Source: JAJPKK01 sp963747835 (GTDB lineage: Bacteria > Pseudomonadota > Alphaproteobacteria > Rhizobiales > Xanthobacteraceae). From it: a stretch of DNA of 64,000 bases. The stretch covers positions 3,286,001 to 3,350,000 of the forward strand of contig CAVVGO010000005.1 of assembly GCA_963747835.1 (NCBI GenBank), read 5' to 3'. This document shows positions 10,095-18,390 of this stretch, in pieces; the first letter of the stretch is position 1, and the number at the start of each line of letters is the position of its first letter. The notes beneath the pieces are model-generated. The model was given only the letters and a program-made list of their open reading frames with translations, had not been told where the DNA came from and did not search any database. Both the position numbers and the translations under genes were made by a program.

Positions 10095-12071
10095 ATGTCC
10101 GATGTTGCTGTGCGTGATGTAGCCACCACGGTCCCGGCGTCGCCACCGGCGGTCCTGAGCGTGGGGCGGCCATCCGACGCGTTTGATCTGTCCTGGCTGC
10201 CCGTTGCCGAGGGATGGAGCGCTCGCATCAAGGCGCTCGACAAGCTTGATGATCCGGCCGCAGCGTGGTCGGAACTTATAGCCCTCGCCAATACCCGGAT
10301 GGATTTTATCCGCACCGGCCGGCTCGACCGCTCGATGCAGCGCCTGTTTGCCGATGCGCCGCCACCCAAGCTTGCCACCAAGCCGGTGCGGCTGGCGGTG
10401 CTCGGGTCGTCGACCCTCACTCACTTGCTTCCGACCCTGCGGGTCGCCGCACTGCGCCGTGGTCTCTGGCTCACGGCCTACGAATGTAACTACGGTCAGT
10501 ACCTCCAGGAACTGACGGACAAGCAATCGGCGCTTCACGCATTCAAACCGAACGCCGTGCTGTTCGCGTTTGATCCGTATCACCTGATGCGCGGTGTCGA
10601 TGCCGCGGCCGACGCCGCGCAGGCGGAGACGGCGTTGCGGGAAATCCTCGGCCATATCGGGGAATGCTGGAGGCTCGCGCGCGAGGCGTTCCGCTGCCCG
10701 ATCATCCAGCAGACCGTGCTGCCGGTTTTCCAACCTTTGCTCGGCAGCAACGAGCACCGCCTGCCGGGCTCGCGTCATCGCATGACCACCGCCGTCAACG
10801 CCGCACTACGCGGTCTTGCCGACGGGGCCGGCGTCGATCTCCTCGCGCTCGATGCGCGCGTTGCCCAGGATGGGCTCGGTCGCTGGCATGACCCGGTACT
10901 GTGGCATCGGGCGAAGCAGGATGTGAGCCCGGTTGCGACGCCGCTCTACGGCGATCTCGTCGGCCGACTGCTGGCGGCCAAGCAGGGGCGCTCCGCCAAA
11001 TGCCTGGTGCTCGACCTCGACAATACGCTGTGGGGCGGCGTCATCGGCGATGACGGGCTCGACGGCATCGTGCTCGGCCAAGGCAGCGCGGCCGGCGAAG
11101 CGTTCGTCGCCTTCCAGGCCTATGCGCGCGAACTCGCCAAGCGCGGCGTTATCCTGGCGGTTTGCTCCAAGAACGATGAGGCAAATGCGCTCGCGCCGTT
11201 CGAGCAGCACCCCGACATGCTGCTCAAGCGCGATGATATCGCCTGTTTCGTCGCGAACTGGCAGGACAAGGCGGCCAACATCCGTGCCATCGCCCATCAG
11301 CTCAATATCGGGCTCGATTCATTCGTGTTTGTCGACGACAATCCGTTCGAGCGCGACCTGGTGCGCCAGGAACTGCCGATGGTCGCGGTGCCGGAAGTGT
11401 CCGACGATCCGGCGCTCTATGCCGCGTGCCTCGCCGATGCGGGCTATTTCGAGGGGCTCGCAATAACCGACGAAGACCGCGAGCGCACGACGCTTTATCA
11501 AGCCAACTCCGCCCGCGATGCGCTGCAGGCACAATCGTCCGACCTGCCGTCCTACCTGCGCGGCTTGCGGATGGATCTGATCTGGCGGCATTTCGACCAG
11601 ATCGGCCTGCAACGCACCGTGCAGCTCATCAACAAGACCAACCAGTTCAACCTGACGACGCGGCGCTACACCGAGGAGGACGTGCTCGCCGTCATGGCCG
11701 ACCCGAGCGCCTTCGGGCTGCAGTTCCGCCTGCTCGACCGTTTCGGCGACAACGGCATCATCGCCATCATCATCGGCCGCAAACTGGGCGACGACGTGCT
11801 CCTGGATACCTGGCTCATGAGTTGCCGCGTACTGGGTCGCCAGGTCGAGGAAGCCACGCTCGGCGTCGTGGCGAACGAGGCGCGCCGCCTGGGCGGCAAG
11901 CGGCTGATCGGCGAATACCGCCCGACCGCGAAGAACGCGATGGTCAAGCAGCACTATGCCAAGCTCGGTTTCGCGCCGCTCGACGTCGACGCCGACAGCA
12001 ACAAGCGCGATCAGCTCGATCTGGCGAGCTTTGCCGAGCCCGACGTCATCATGACGATCCGGCAGGGGTGA
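10095..12071 (+). CDS. FkbH-like HAD-IIIC protein (phosphatase / ACP acyl loader)
   Basis: 658 residues. The N-terminal 280 residues resemble the SGNH-like part of such proteins (RLAVLGSSTLTHLLP, AFDPYHLM). The HAD motif I LVLDLDNTLWGGVIGDDG is near residues 303-320, followed by ILAVCSKND and FVFVDDNPFERD. The C-terminus is GNAT-like (LMSCRVLGRQVEEA, LIGEYRPTAKNAMVKQHYAKLGF). Characterised FkbH proteins take 1,3-bisphosphoglycerate, remove phosphate and load the glyceryl unit on an ACP. ACP genes lie on both sides, the second only four bases after its stop, so a similar reaction is likely here. GC-rich and intact. Confidence 0.85.
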   Translation: MSDVAVRDVATTVPASPPAVLSVGRPSDAFDLSWLPVAEGWSARIKALDKLDDPAAAWSELIALANTRMDFIRTGRLDRSMQRLFADAPPPKLATKPVRLAVLGSSTLTHLLPTLRVAALRRGLWLTAYECNYGQYLQELTDKQSALHAFKPNAVLFAFDPYHLMRGVDAAADAAQAETALREILGHIGECWRLAREAFRCPIIQQTVLPVFQPLLGSNEHRLPGSRHRMTTAVNAALRGLADGAGVDLLALDARVAQDGLGRWHDPVLWHRAKQDVSPVATPLYGDLVGRLLAAKQGRSAKCLVLDLDNTLWGGVIGDDGLDGIVLGQGSAAGEAFVAFQAYARELAKRGVILAVCSKNDEANALAPFEQHPDMLLKRDDIACFVANWQDKAANIRAIAHQLNIGLDSFVFVDDNPFERDLVRQELPMVAVPEVSDDPALYAACLADAGYFEGLAITDEDRERTTLYQANSARDALQAQSSDLPSYLRGLRMDLIWRHFDQIGLQRTVQLINKTNQFNLTTRRYTEEDVLAVMADPSAFGLQFRLLDRFGDNGIIAIIIGRKLGDDVLLDTWLMSCRVLGRQVEEATLGVVANEARRLGGKRLIGEYRPTAKNAMVKQHYAKLGFAPLDVDADSNKRDQLDLASFAEPDVIMTIRQG

Positions 12072-12075
12072 GGGG

Positions 12076-12319
12076 ATGACCGAGGCGGAAGTTTATGCGG
12101 GGCTCAACGAACTCTTCCACGAATTGTTCGCCGATGACGACCTGTCGCTCAAACCGGAAACCACCGCCAACGACATTGAAGGATGGGAACTCGTTCAATA
12201 ACCTCAACATCATGGTCGCGGTTGAAACCCGGTATGGCATAAAGATGAGCAGCCACGAGATAGAGGGGCTCAGAAACATCGGTGATCTCGTCGGGATCAT
12301 CATGGCGAAGAGCGGCTAG
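12076..12319 (+). CDS. Acyl carrier protein (second; one-base frameshift)
   Basis: It starts at ATG 12076, four bases after the FkbH-like stop. As written, the frame ends early at GWELVQ. Removing one A near 12190 (GGGAACTCG to GGGACTCG) restores the carrier motif GWDSFNN and continues with LNIMVAVETRYGIKMSS and IEGLRNIGDLVGIIMAK to the stop at 12317-12319, giving about 80 residues. It is clearly related to the first ACP (shared FHE-F-D, GWDSF, I-GL--IGDLV). Probably the direct partner of the FkbH-like protein. Confidence 0.82.
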
Positions 12320-12356
12320 AGAGCATGTTTCGGTGTAATCGAATCACCTCTCTGTC

Positions 12357-12446
12357 GTCACGCTCGCGCTTGTCGCGGGCATCCACGTCTTCCTTGGGCG
12401 GTTCGGTGAGAAAAGCGTGGATGGCCGCGACAAGCATGGCCATGAC
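12357..12446. repeat. Large imperfect inverted repeat
   Basis: Arms of about 31 bases: GCTTGTCGCGGGCATCCACG on the left (ending 12386) and CGTGGATGGCCGCGACAAGC on the right (12416-12435), continuing into GCCATGAC. Words such as CGTGGATGGC...CAAGC...GCCATGAC are a dispersed repeat family in Bradyrhizobium-type genomes (from memory). It lies between the second ACP and glf, and is the reason the glf frame appears open further upstream than it should. Confidence 0.65.
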
Positions 12447-12521
12447 TCAAAGAGGCGGTTCAACATCATCGGAATCCGCTCGAGCCTGCATAATTGCTAT
12501 CCGGTTGCGGGAAGCCATACG

Positions 12522-13655
12522 GTGAGCAGCAGCATTCTTGTCGTCGGTGCCGGATTTGCCGGGGCCACATATGCGCGTGAGCTTGCCGAGCATGGATTTC
12601 AAGTCGATGTCATCGACAAACGGCCGCACCTTGGTGGCAATGCTTACGACGAGGTCGTGAGTACTGGCGTTCGTGTCCACAAATACGGCCCCCATCTCTT
12701 CCATACCAATAACCAGGAGATCGTCGCCTGGATTTCCCGCTTTGGTGTCTTTGTCCCTTATGAGCACAAGGTGCAGGCTGAACTTCCCGACGGGCGATGT
12801 GTACCGCTTCCGGTCAATCGGAATACAATCAACGCTGTGTTCGAGACTAACCTGAGGAATGAGGAGGAAGTACGCAATTTTCTCGCGAGTCAGACCACTC
12901 CCAACCCTGCACCGAGAAATGCCGCTGAATTTCTCTACGCCAACATCGGTAAGACGCTCACGGATTTGTTTTTCCGCCCCTACACGCATAAAATGTGGGC
13001 ACACGATCTTGAGGAAATGGATGCTGCAGTCGTAAAGCGCGTTCCGATTCGCTATGACGACGAAGATCGATATTTTCCATCGGACAAATTCCAGATATTA
13101 CCGCGCGATGGCTACGCGCGCGTGTTTGAGACAATCCTGGATCATCCCAATATCCGGGTCAATCTTGAGCGGCCGTTCGACCGCGCGTGCCTGCGGGATT
13201 ACGCCCATTGCTTCAACAGCATGCCGATCGACGAGTATTTCGACTACCAATTGGGGGCATTGCCTTATCGTTCGATCCGCTTCCATGATGTTGAGTTACC
13301 TGTAGTGTCCCGGAAGGGTGATGCATCTGTGATCAATTTCACCGACGACCGCCCCTGGACCCGCGAAACGGATTGGAGTCGGCTTCCTTGTCATTGTGAC
13401 TGCATCGGGACGATGAAAACCATTACGCGGGAGGAACCGTGTGACTATCGCGACAACGATTTTGAGCGATATTATCCGGTTAAGACAAGCGACGGCCGCT
13501 ATGATGAATTATATCAATCTTACAGGTCCATGGCTCAGCAAAGCCGAAACGTGAGCTTTATCGGACGTTGCGGGACGTATCAATACTTGGATATGCACCA
13601 AGTTATTAATCAATCATTGAAAAACGTTAAACGATGGATTCACGAGCAACGCTGA
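12522..13655 (+). CDS. glf: UDP-galactopyranose mutase
   Basis: Flavoenzyme converting UDP-galactopyranose to UDP-galactofuranose. The FAD-binding N-terminus is ILVVGAGFAGATYARELAEHG, followed by VIDKRPHLGGNAYDE, KYGPHLFHTN, FFRPYTHKMW and the C-terminal FIGRCGTYQYLDMHQVI. About 377 residues from GTG 12522. The frame is open back to 12417, but that part translates the intergenic repeat and is not family sequence, so GTG 12522 directly before the dinucleotide fold is preferred. It implies a Galf-containing surface glycan. Lower GC than the neighbouring FkbH gene. Confidence 0.93.
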   Translation: MSSSILVVGAGFAGATYARELAEHGFQVDVIDKRPHLGGNAYDEVVSTGVRVHKYGPHLFHTNNQEIVAWISRFGVFVPYEHKVQAELPDGRCVPLPVNRNTINAVFETNLRNEEEVRNFLASQTTPNPAPRNAAEFLYANIGKTLTDLFFRPYTHKMWAHDLEEMDAAVVKRVPIRYDDEDRYFPSDKFQILPRDGYARVFETILDHPNIRVNLERPFDRACLRDYAHCFNSMPIDEYFDYQLGALPYRSIRFHDVELPVVSRKGDASVINFTDDRPWTRETDWSRLPCHCDCIGTMKTITREEPCDYRDNDFERYYPVKTSDGRYDELYQSYRSMAQQSRNVSFIGRCGTYQYLDMHQVINQSLKNVKRWIHEQR

Positions 13656-13663
13656 TTTTTGTC

Positions 13664-13691
13664 GGGCTATTAACCAATCGCTGAATAGCCC
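13664..13691. terminator. Hairpin between convergent genes
   Basis: GGGCTATT (13664-13671) pairs with AATAGCCC (13684-13691) with a 12-base loop; TTTTTG lies on one side and CAAAAG on the other. It sits between the glf stop (13655) and the end of the minus-strand gene (13701), as expected for a bidirectional terminator. Confidence 0.55.
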
Positions 13692-13700
13692 AAAAGTCAA

Positions 13701-15017
13701 TCAACCAAGCATTTTTTCCTTCGGTATTTTGTCATGCAATTCAGATATGATTGCATCCGGAATCGATTCGTTCTTAGATCTTTCCAAAAAGCTTATTAAG
13801 CCTTTCCAGTCGCCTTGACGTAAAACGATGAATTTATGATATACTCGCCGAATGAATTCTTCCGGTGTATAAATTGGGTGAATCATTTCGATGCAGGGAT
13901 TGACGTTGACTGTAAAACCCATGGGTTTGCCAACGGCTAACTCGCCGATCTGCATGCTCATCGTCGCGGTTTCATAGCTACCAGGCATTATCGATTTGAG
14001 GTCAAGGCAGCGAAAGCCGCCAGCCGTACCGCAAGACGGAGCGTAGGTTTCACAGTGAATAACGTCAGCCTCATCCGGTTGGCGTGCTGCTTCGATTAGC
14101 CGTTGGCTAAACAGGTAACCCGCAAGACGCTTCGAAAAGACCACAAACGGAAAATAAGAATAGTAGCAATACCTGTCAGTGAATGCCTTGCGGCACGCTT
14201 CGTATCGCTTTTCATTCTGGTTTAGCGGTCTCAACGAAAGACCTATAAAATCAGCATCTCCGAACTGTGGAGTGGAAAGCTGGTCAACCAAATTACGAAT
14301 AAATGTTCCATCTGGACGGGTAAAATCAACATCGTCTTCGATCATAATATAGAAACGATATTGCGGTATCTGAAGAAAAGCAAAATAAATCGGAAAATCC
14401 CCAAAGACCAAAAAGTATCCCTGATGTGGCTGGGTTAGGCCAAGATCTCTACACCCTTTCATTGAGTGCCAGATAACACGGTCGTTGGTAATAGCCGGAC
14501 GGCCTTTCGTCTCGTCTACTAGCGGAAATACGTCATAATTAGTTGAACTCTGCTCAAGCTTTTGGATCAATTCATCAAATTTTTTATCTACCTTGTGCGA
14601 CCTGACAAGTACGGCCACGTTGTTTTTTGTTGAGATATTTAACTGAGAGTCCCGAGCGATCGGGGCTGGTGGCTTATTTTCAACGACGTGCGCCGTTAGC
14701 CTGTGATGTGGACCTGGTGTATCCGTAAATAGAAATGTTCCCTCCAATACGAATCCAACTTCAGAAAGCCGCATCTTATCAAAGACAGTGGTGGGTTCGT
14801 TCTTCCCATTCTTAAATACAAGCGCGGAGTCAACAATATCCCAGGAGGTTTCGTTTGGATGACTATGATAGTCAATTTTACCGTTGGCGCGCAAAATGAG
14901 TGCTTTTGAGATGACACTGCCGTCGGTACGACTAAAAACGAATGTACGTCCTATAAAGAAGCTATGCTCTAGGAAGGCCTTCATGGACGTCTTTCCGCTG
15001 CGCATTGCCGACGCCAT
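13701..15017 (-). CDS. Putative glycosyltransferase with N-terminal beta domain
   Basis: About 438 residues from ATG 15017; upstream starts (TTG 15068) would overlap the preceding gene, and ATG 14984 is an alternative. The N-terminal part (ANGKIDYHSHPNETSWDIVD, LVFKNGKNEPTTVFD, LEGTFLF) looks like a beta-rich domain met in glycan loci. The C-terminal half has YFLVFGDFPIYFAFLQI then IMIEDDVDFTRPDG, a DxD-like acidic motif, and FVVFSKRLAGYLFSQ. No family confidently named. Base composition is clearly AT-richer than most of the window, suggesting separate acquisition. Confidence 0.6.
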   Translation of the reverse strand: MASAMRSGKTSMKAFLEHSFFIGRTFVFSRTDGSVISKALILRANGKIDYHSHPNETSWDIVDSALVFKNGKNEPTTVFDKMRLSEVGFVLEGTFLFTDTPGPHHRLTAHVVENKPPAPIARDSQLNISTKNNVAVLVRSHKVDKKFDELIQKLEQSSTNYDVFPLVDETKGRPAITNDRVIWHSMKGCRDLGLTQPHQGYFLVFGDFPIYFAFLQIPQYRFYIMIEDDVDFTRPDGTFIRNLVDQLSTPQFGDADFIGLSLRPLNQNEKRYEACRKAFTDRYCYYSYFPFVVFSKRLAGYLFSQRLIEAARQPDEADVIHCETYAPSCGTAGGFRCLDLKSIMPGSYETATMSMQIGELAVGKPMGFTVNVNPCIEMIHPIYTPEEFIRRVYHKFIVLRQGDWKGLISFLERSKNESIPDAIISELHDKIPKEKMLG

Positions 15018-15051
15018 TGTCGTTTCTCGGGAGGCATGCGCTCTTTCAGCG

Positions 15052-16038
15052 TCATTTCTTGCCCGCAACGTTTCGCGCGTACCAGTCGACGAATGCGGTC
15101 AGTGTCAGCGGATCGCTTTCCGGCACGTTCCGCCAGGGATGCAGCATCCAACTCGCAATGACGACGAAGTCGAGCGGCAGTCTCTCGGCTTGGATCGCGA
15201 TCGCGTACTGCTTCGCCTCGGCAACCCAGGATTTATCCGTTACCCCCGGTCCGCCATGGGCATCAATGAAAATGCCTGCCTTGGTCCCGTGCTGATGCAG
15301 GATATCGATGGTCGGCCCGGCGGCCTCGCGCCACGGCCTGCCCAGGCTTGTGTCCATCCCCATAGCGTCGAGGGGGGTGCCGGTCTCAGCGCGATAGGCG
15401 GTGAGCCATTCGTTCAACGTGACCTTCCATTGAGCCAGCGGCTCGTCGGTGGGGCCTTCGTAGTCCACTATCTTCGCATTGGGGTAGGCGGCCCGCAGGT
15501 CACGTATCGTGCCGGCGAGGCGATGAGCGACATCTTGAATTGAATATTTGCAAGCTTGTCGACCTTTGTAGATGTGACCATAGGCGAGCGGACTGTCGAG
15601 CGAGAAATATTGGACGTCGATTCCAAACCCCTTGAGCCGCCTTGCGATCCGGCCGGGCACGCCGGCCCTGGTCATCCCTTCCACGCCTTTGCCGCAGTCT
15701 TCTTCAACCGGAAGCGACTGCATGCCCACATTGAGCGCAATGCCGCGTTGAGACAGAAACGCGGCGATTTTTTTGATGCTTTCCTCGGAGCCGACGGACG
15801 CGTAATAGGGGTTCATCCCGAACACGGCAACGTCCCTCGCCGCATTTGACCACTCGGGCGCCGCGTCCCACAAGCGCGAAAAATCCTCATTCATCAACGT
15901 CGGGCCACGGGGAAGATTGTCCGGCGGAGAGAACCAGATCTGTTGAGCTCCGGCGGAATACGACAATGCAATAAAAATCAGGGCGGCGAGACCGGCAGAA
16001 GCTCGGCAGATCATTTCTGAATCTCGGCGCAAGTTCAT
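15052..16038 (-). CDS. Secreted TIM-barrel-like hypothetical protein
   Basis: About 328 residues from ATG 16038 (a frame also opens at 16059). A signal peptide is visible: basic start, then AGLAALIFIALSYSAGA and cleavage near AGA-QQ. The mature part has FGMNPYYASVGSEESIKKIA, GIALNVGMQSLPVEEDC, VDYEGPTDEP and GIFIDAHGGPG, alternating strands and helices like a glycoside-hydrolase-type barrel. I cannot name the family. ATG 16038 overlaps the stop of a decayed cysC tail (16035-16037), so this gene was once translationally coupled to a cysC copy. Confidence 0.65.
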   Translation of the reverse strand: MNLRRDSEMICRASAGLAALIFIALSYSAGAQQIWFSPPDNLPRGPTLMNEDFSRLWDAAPEWSNAARDVAVFGMNPYYASVGSEESIKKIAAFLSQRGIALNVGMQSLPVEEDCGKGVEGMTRAGVPGRIARRLKGFGIDVQYFSLDSPLAYGHIYKGRQACKYSIQDVAHRLAGTIRDLRAAYPNAKIVDYEGPTDEPLAQWKVTLNEWLTAYRAETGTPLDAMGMDTSLGRPWREAAGPTIDILHQHGTKAGIFIDAHGGPGVTDKSWVAEAKQYAIAIQAERLPLDFVVIASWMLHPWRNVPESDPLTLTAFVDWYARNVAGKK

Positions 16039-16124
16039 CTGGTCGCTCCGCGGTTGCATAGTGTCGCAACGACATTCTCCGACAATTTGTCCGGCCAGTG
16101 CTGTTTGGTCAAGAGATGCCCTTC
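16035..16124 (-). pseudogene. Remnant of the 3' end of cysC
   Basis: Translating the minus strand gives EGHLLTKQHWPDKLSENV and VATLCNRG, matching the intact CysC end EVHLMTRQHGPDKLAEDV and VATLRNRG at 16511-16600. At DNA level 16048-16124 aligns without gaps to 16521-16597 with 13 differences in 77 bases (83% identity). Upstream of 16124 the similarity stops, so only the last 30 codons remain. It indicates a lost second cysC copy or a recombination scar. Confidence 0.8.
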
Positions 16125-16235
16125 CATTGGGAAACTGTACCTAATTTCCTTGACCTCGAACGGCGCCTGAGATAGCTTGGAGTATGTCGATGGTTTGGAA
16201 ACCAAAGCGAGATACGATGAGGGCAATCAGTTCCC

Positions 16236-16273
16236 TCGTATTTAGTCATTCGTATTTATTCATTCGTATTTAG
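16236..16273. repeat. 14-base tandem repeat
   Basis: TCGTATTTAGTCAT (16236-16249), TCGTATTTATTCAT (16250-16263) and a partial TCGTATTTAG (16264-16273). It sits in an AT-rich stretch between the cysC remnant and the end of the intact cysC. No coding function is seen. Confidence 0.7.
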
Positions 16274-16296
16274 GGCCGCCCGTCGCACGCTGTTAA

Positions 16297-16478
16297 TTCG
16301 CTGTTTCAGCATATGCATTCGCTGTTCCGCGAAAATAATTCGCTGATAGCAGCATAAGCAGCGAAATGAGCATAATATATTGGAATTGCTGAGTTAACTG
16401 ACCGCAAAACCCGTCAAAAAGGCCAAAAACACCCAAAAAATCGAAGAATTCGCTGTTATTTTCGCTGATCGCAGCGAA
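16297..16478. repeat. Cluster of TTCGCTG / CAGCGAA words
   Basis: TTCGCTG occurs at 16297, 16318, 16339, 16449 and 16461; its complement CAGCGAA at 16359 and 16472. The first three are spaced exactly 21 bases apart. TTCGCTG-ATCG-CAGCGAA (16461-16478) forms a hairpin or dyad just past the cysC stop. It lies in a 380-base non-coding, AT-rich region. Seven copies of a 7-base word in 182 bases is far above chance. It could be protein-binding sites, a terminator region, or part of a dispersed repeat. Confidence 0.65.
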
Positions 16479-16510
16479 TTCCGGATTTCAAGTGTGCCGC
16501 TCCGGGCCGC

Positions 16511-17374
16511 TTAAACCACGCCGCGGTTGCGCAGTGTCGCGACAACATCCTCCGCTAATTTGTCCGGCCCGTGCTGCCTGGTCATGAGATGCACCTCCGG
16601 AGCGCCCGGAGCTTCATAGGGCGCATCGACCCCGGTGAAATTCTTCAACCGTCCGGCCTTCGCCTTGGCGTAAAGCCCTTTTGGGTCGCGCTCCATGCAA
16701 TCCTCGATCGGCGTGTCGACATAAATCTCGATGAACTCGCCCTCGCTCACCAACGCGCGCACCATGTCGCGTTCCGCGCGGTAGGGCGAGATGAAGGAGC
16801 ACAGCACGATCAATCCGCTTTCCACCATCAGCTTCGCCACTTCGCCGACCCGGCGGATGTTCTCCACCCGGTCGGCCTCGGTGAAGCCAAGGTCGCGGTT
16901 GAGGCCGTGGCGGACGTTGTCGCCGTCGAGGAGCGTCGTGTGATGGCCCGCGGCCAGTAGGCGCTGCTCGACCAAGTTGGCGATGGTCGATTTGCCGGCG
17001 CCGGAGAGGCCGGTGAACCATAGGATGGCCGGCTTCTGCCGCTTCAGCGCGGCGCGCTCGGCTTTGCCCACCGACAGCGCCTGCCAATGGATATTGGTGG
17101 CGCGACGCAGACCGAAAGCAATCATGCCGGCGCCGACCGTGCGATTGGAATAGCGGTCGACAATGATGAAGGCGCCGGTCTTGCGGTTCTCCGCGTAGGG
17201 GTCGAATACGACCGGGGTGGCGGTCGAGATATTGCAGAACGCGATGTCGTTGAGGCCGAGCGTGTGAGCGGCAATATGCTCGCGCGTGTTCACGTCGATC
17301 TTGTGCTTGATCGACGTAATGCTGGCCGGCACCATTTTGGTGCCGACCCGCGCCAAATAGGATCGGCCGGGCAT
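16511..17374 (-). CDS. cysC: Adenylyl-sulfate kinase CysC portion of CysN/C
   Basis: 287 codons as written. Residues 1-105 (MPGRSYLARVGTKMV through GAGMIAFGLRRATNIHWQ) are not kinase but the last beta domain of CysN. Residues about 110-287 are APS kinase: P-loop GLSGAGKST, DGDNVRHGLNRDLGF, FISPYRAERDMVR, YAKAKAGRLKNFTG. The enzyme phosphorylates APS to PAPS. The apparent start overlaps the upstream CysN stop only because of an indel, so this is really the C-terminal half of a bifunctional NodQ-type CysN/CysC. Confidence 0.92.
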   Translation of the reverse strand: MPGRSYLARVGTKMVPASITSIKHKIDVNTREHIAAHTLGLNDIAFCNISTATPVVFDPYAENRKTGAFIIVDRYSNRTVGAGMIAFGLRRATNIHWQALSVGKAERAALKRQKPAILWFTGLSGAGKSTIANLVEQRLLAAGHHTTLLDGDNVRHGLNRDLGFTEADRVENIRRVGEVAKLMVESGLIVLCSFISPYRAERDMVRALVSEGEFIEIYVDTPIEDCMERDPKGLYAKAKAGRLKNFTGVDAPYEAPGAPEVHLMTRQHGPDKLAEDVVATLRNRGVV

Positions 17375-18390
17375 CAGAGCCCCCTGTTCATCCAGATCAC
17401 GTGGGCGGCGAACTGGTCGGCGATCTCCGGCCGCGCCGTCGCGGCAACAAGAACATCGCCGCGCGCGACGTCGATCTCGTCCGCGAGGACGATGGTCACC
17501 GCGTCGCCGGCCTCTGTGCCGTCGATATCGCCGTCATAGGTGACGATCCGCCGGACCCGGGATGCCTGTCCGGAGGGCGCAACCACAATCGGATCGCCGG
17601 CCCGGATGCGGCCGGACGCCACCGTTCCGCAATAGCCGCGGAAGTCGAGATTGGGCCGGTTCACCCATTGCACCGGAAAGCGAAACGGCTTTGCCCGGAT
17701 ATCATCCTCGACGTCGACGTCCTCCAGGTACGCCAGGAGGGCGGCGCCGCCAAACCATGGCGTGTTGCCCGACAGCGCGGTGACGTTGTCGCCGAACCGC
17801 GCCGAAACCGGTATCGGCACGATCGAGGTGAAGCCGAGCTGGGAGGCAAAGGCAGCGTAGTCGCCGACGATGCGATCGAATATCTCTTGTCTGTAGCCGA
17901 CGAGATCGATCTTGTTGACCGCGACGACGATATGGCGAATGCCGAGCAGCGAGCAGATGTAGGAATGCCGTTTGGTCTGGACCAATACTCCCTTTCGGGC
18001 GTCGATCAGGATGACCGCGAGCTCCGCATTCGAGGCGCCGGTCGCCATGTTGCGCGTATATTGCTCGTGCCCCGGCGTGTCGGCGACGATGAACGACCGC
18101 GTCGGCGTGCTGAAGAAGCGGTAGGCGACGTCGATGGTGATGCCTTGCTCGCGCTCCGCCTGCAGGCCGTCGACCAGCAGCGCGAAGTCGATATCGTCGC
18201 CGGTGGTGCCATGCTTCTCGGAATCCTTTGCGAGCGTCGCGAGTTGATCCTCGAATATGAGCTTCGAATCATGCAGAAGCCGGCCGATCAGCGTGGACTT
18301 GCCATCGTCGACCGAGCCGCAAGTGATGAAGCGGAGCAGGTTCTTGCCGACGGATTCCGGATGCATCCCGTGCGCCGGCGCGGCGTCCAT
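17374..18390 (-). CDS. cysN: Sulfate adenylyltransferase large subunit CysN portion of CysN/C (frameshift at end)
   Basis: GTPase subunit of ATP sulfurylase. Start ATG 18390 overlaps the cysD stop by one base (TGATG). G1 GSVDDGKSTLIGRLL, G3 DTPGHEQYTRN and G4 NKIDLVGY are all present, followed by the domain II block VQWVNRPNLDFRG. The frame ends at HVIWMNRGL, where the family reads IWMDEQ...LPGRSY; the lost GGAT or single base in TGGATGAA near 17385 breaks a single CysN/C protein into two apparent ORFs. Coupled to cysD and cysC for PAPS supply. Confidence 0.92.
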   Translation of the reverse strand: MDAAPAHGMHPESVGKNLLRFITCGSVDDGKSTLIGRLLHDSKLIFEDQLATLAKDSEKHGTTGDDIDFALLVDGLQAEREQGITIDVAYRFFSTPTRSFIVADTPGHEQYTRNMATGASNAELAVILIDARKGVLVQTKRHSYICSLLGIRHIVVAVNKIDLVGYRQEIFDRIVGDYAAFASQLGFTSIVPIPVSARFGDNVTALSGNTPWFGGAALLAYLEDVDVEDDIRAKPFRFPVQWVNRPNLDFRGYCGTVASGRIRAGDPIVVAPSGQASRVRRIVTYDGDIDGTEAGDAVTIVLADEIDVARGDVLVAATARPEIADQFAAHVIWMNRGL

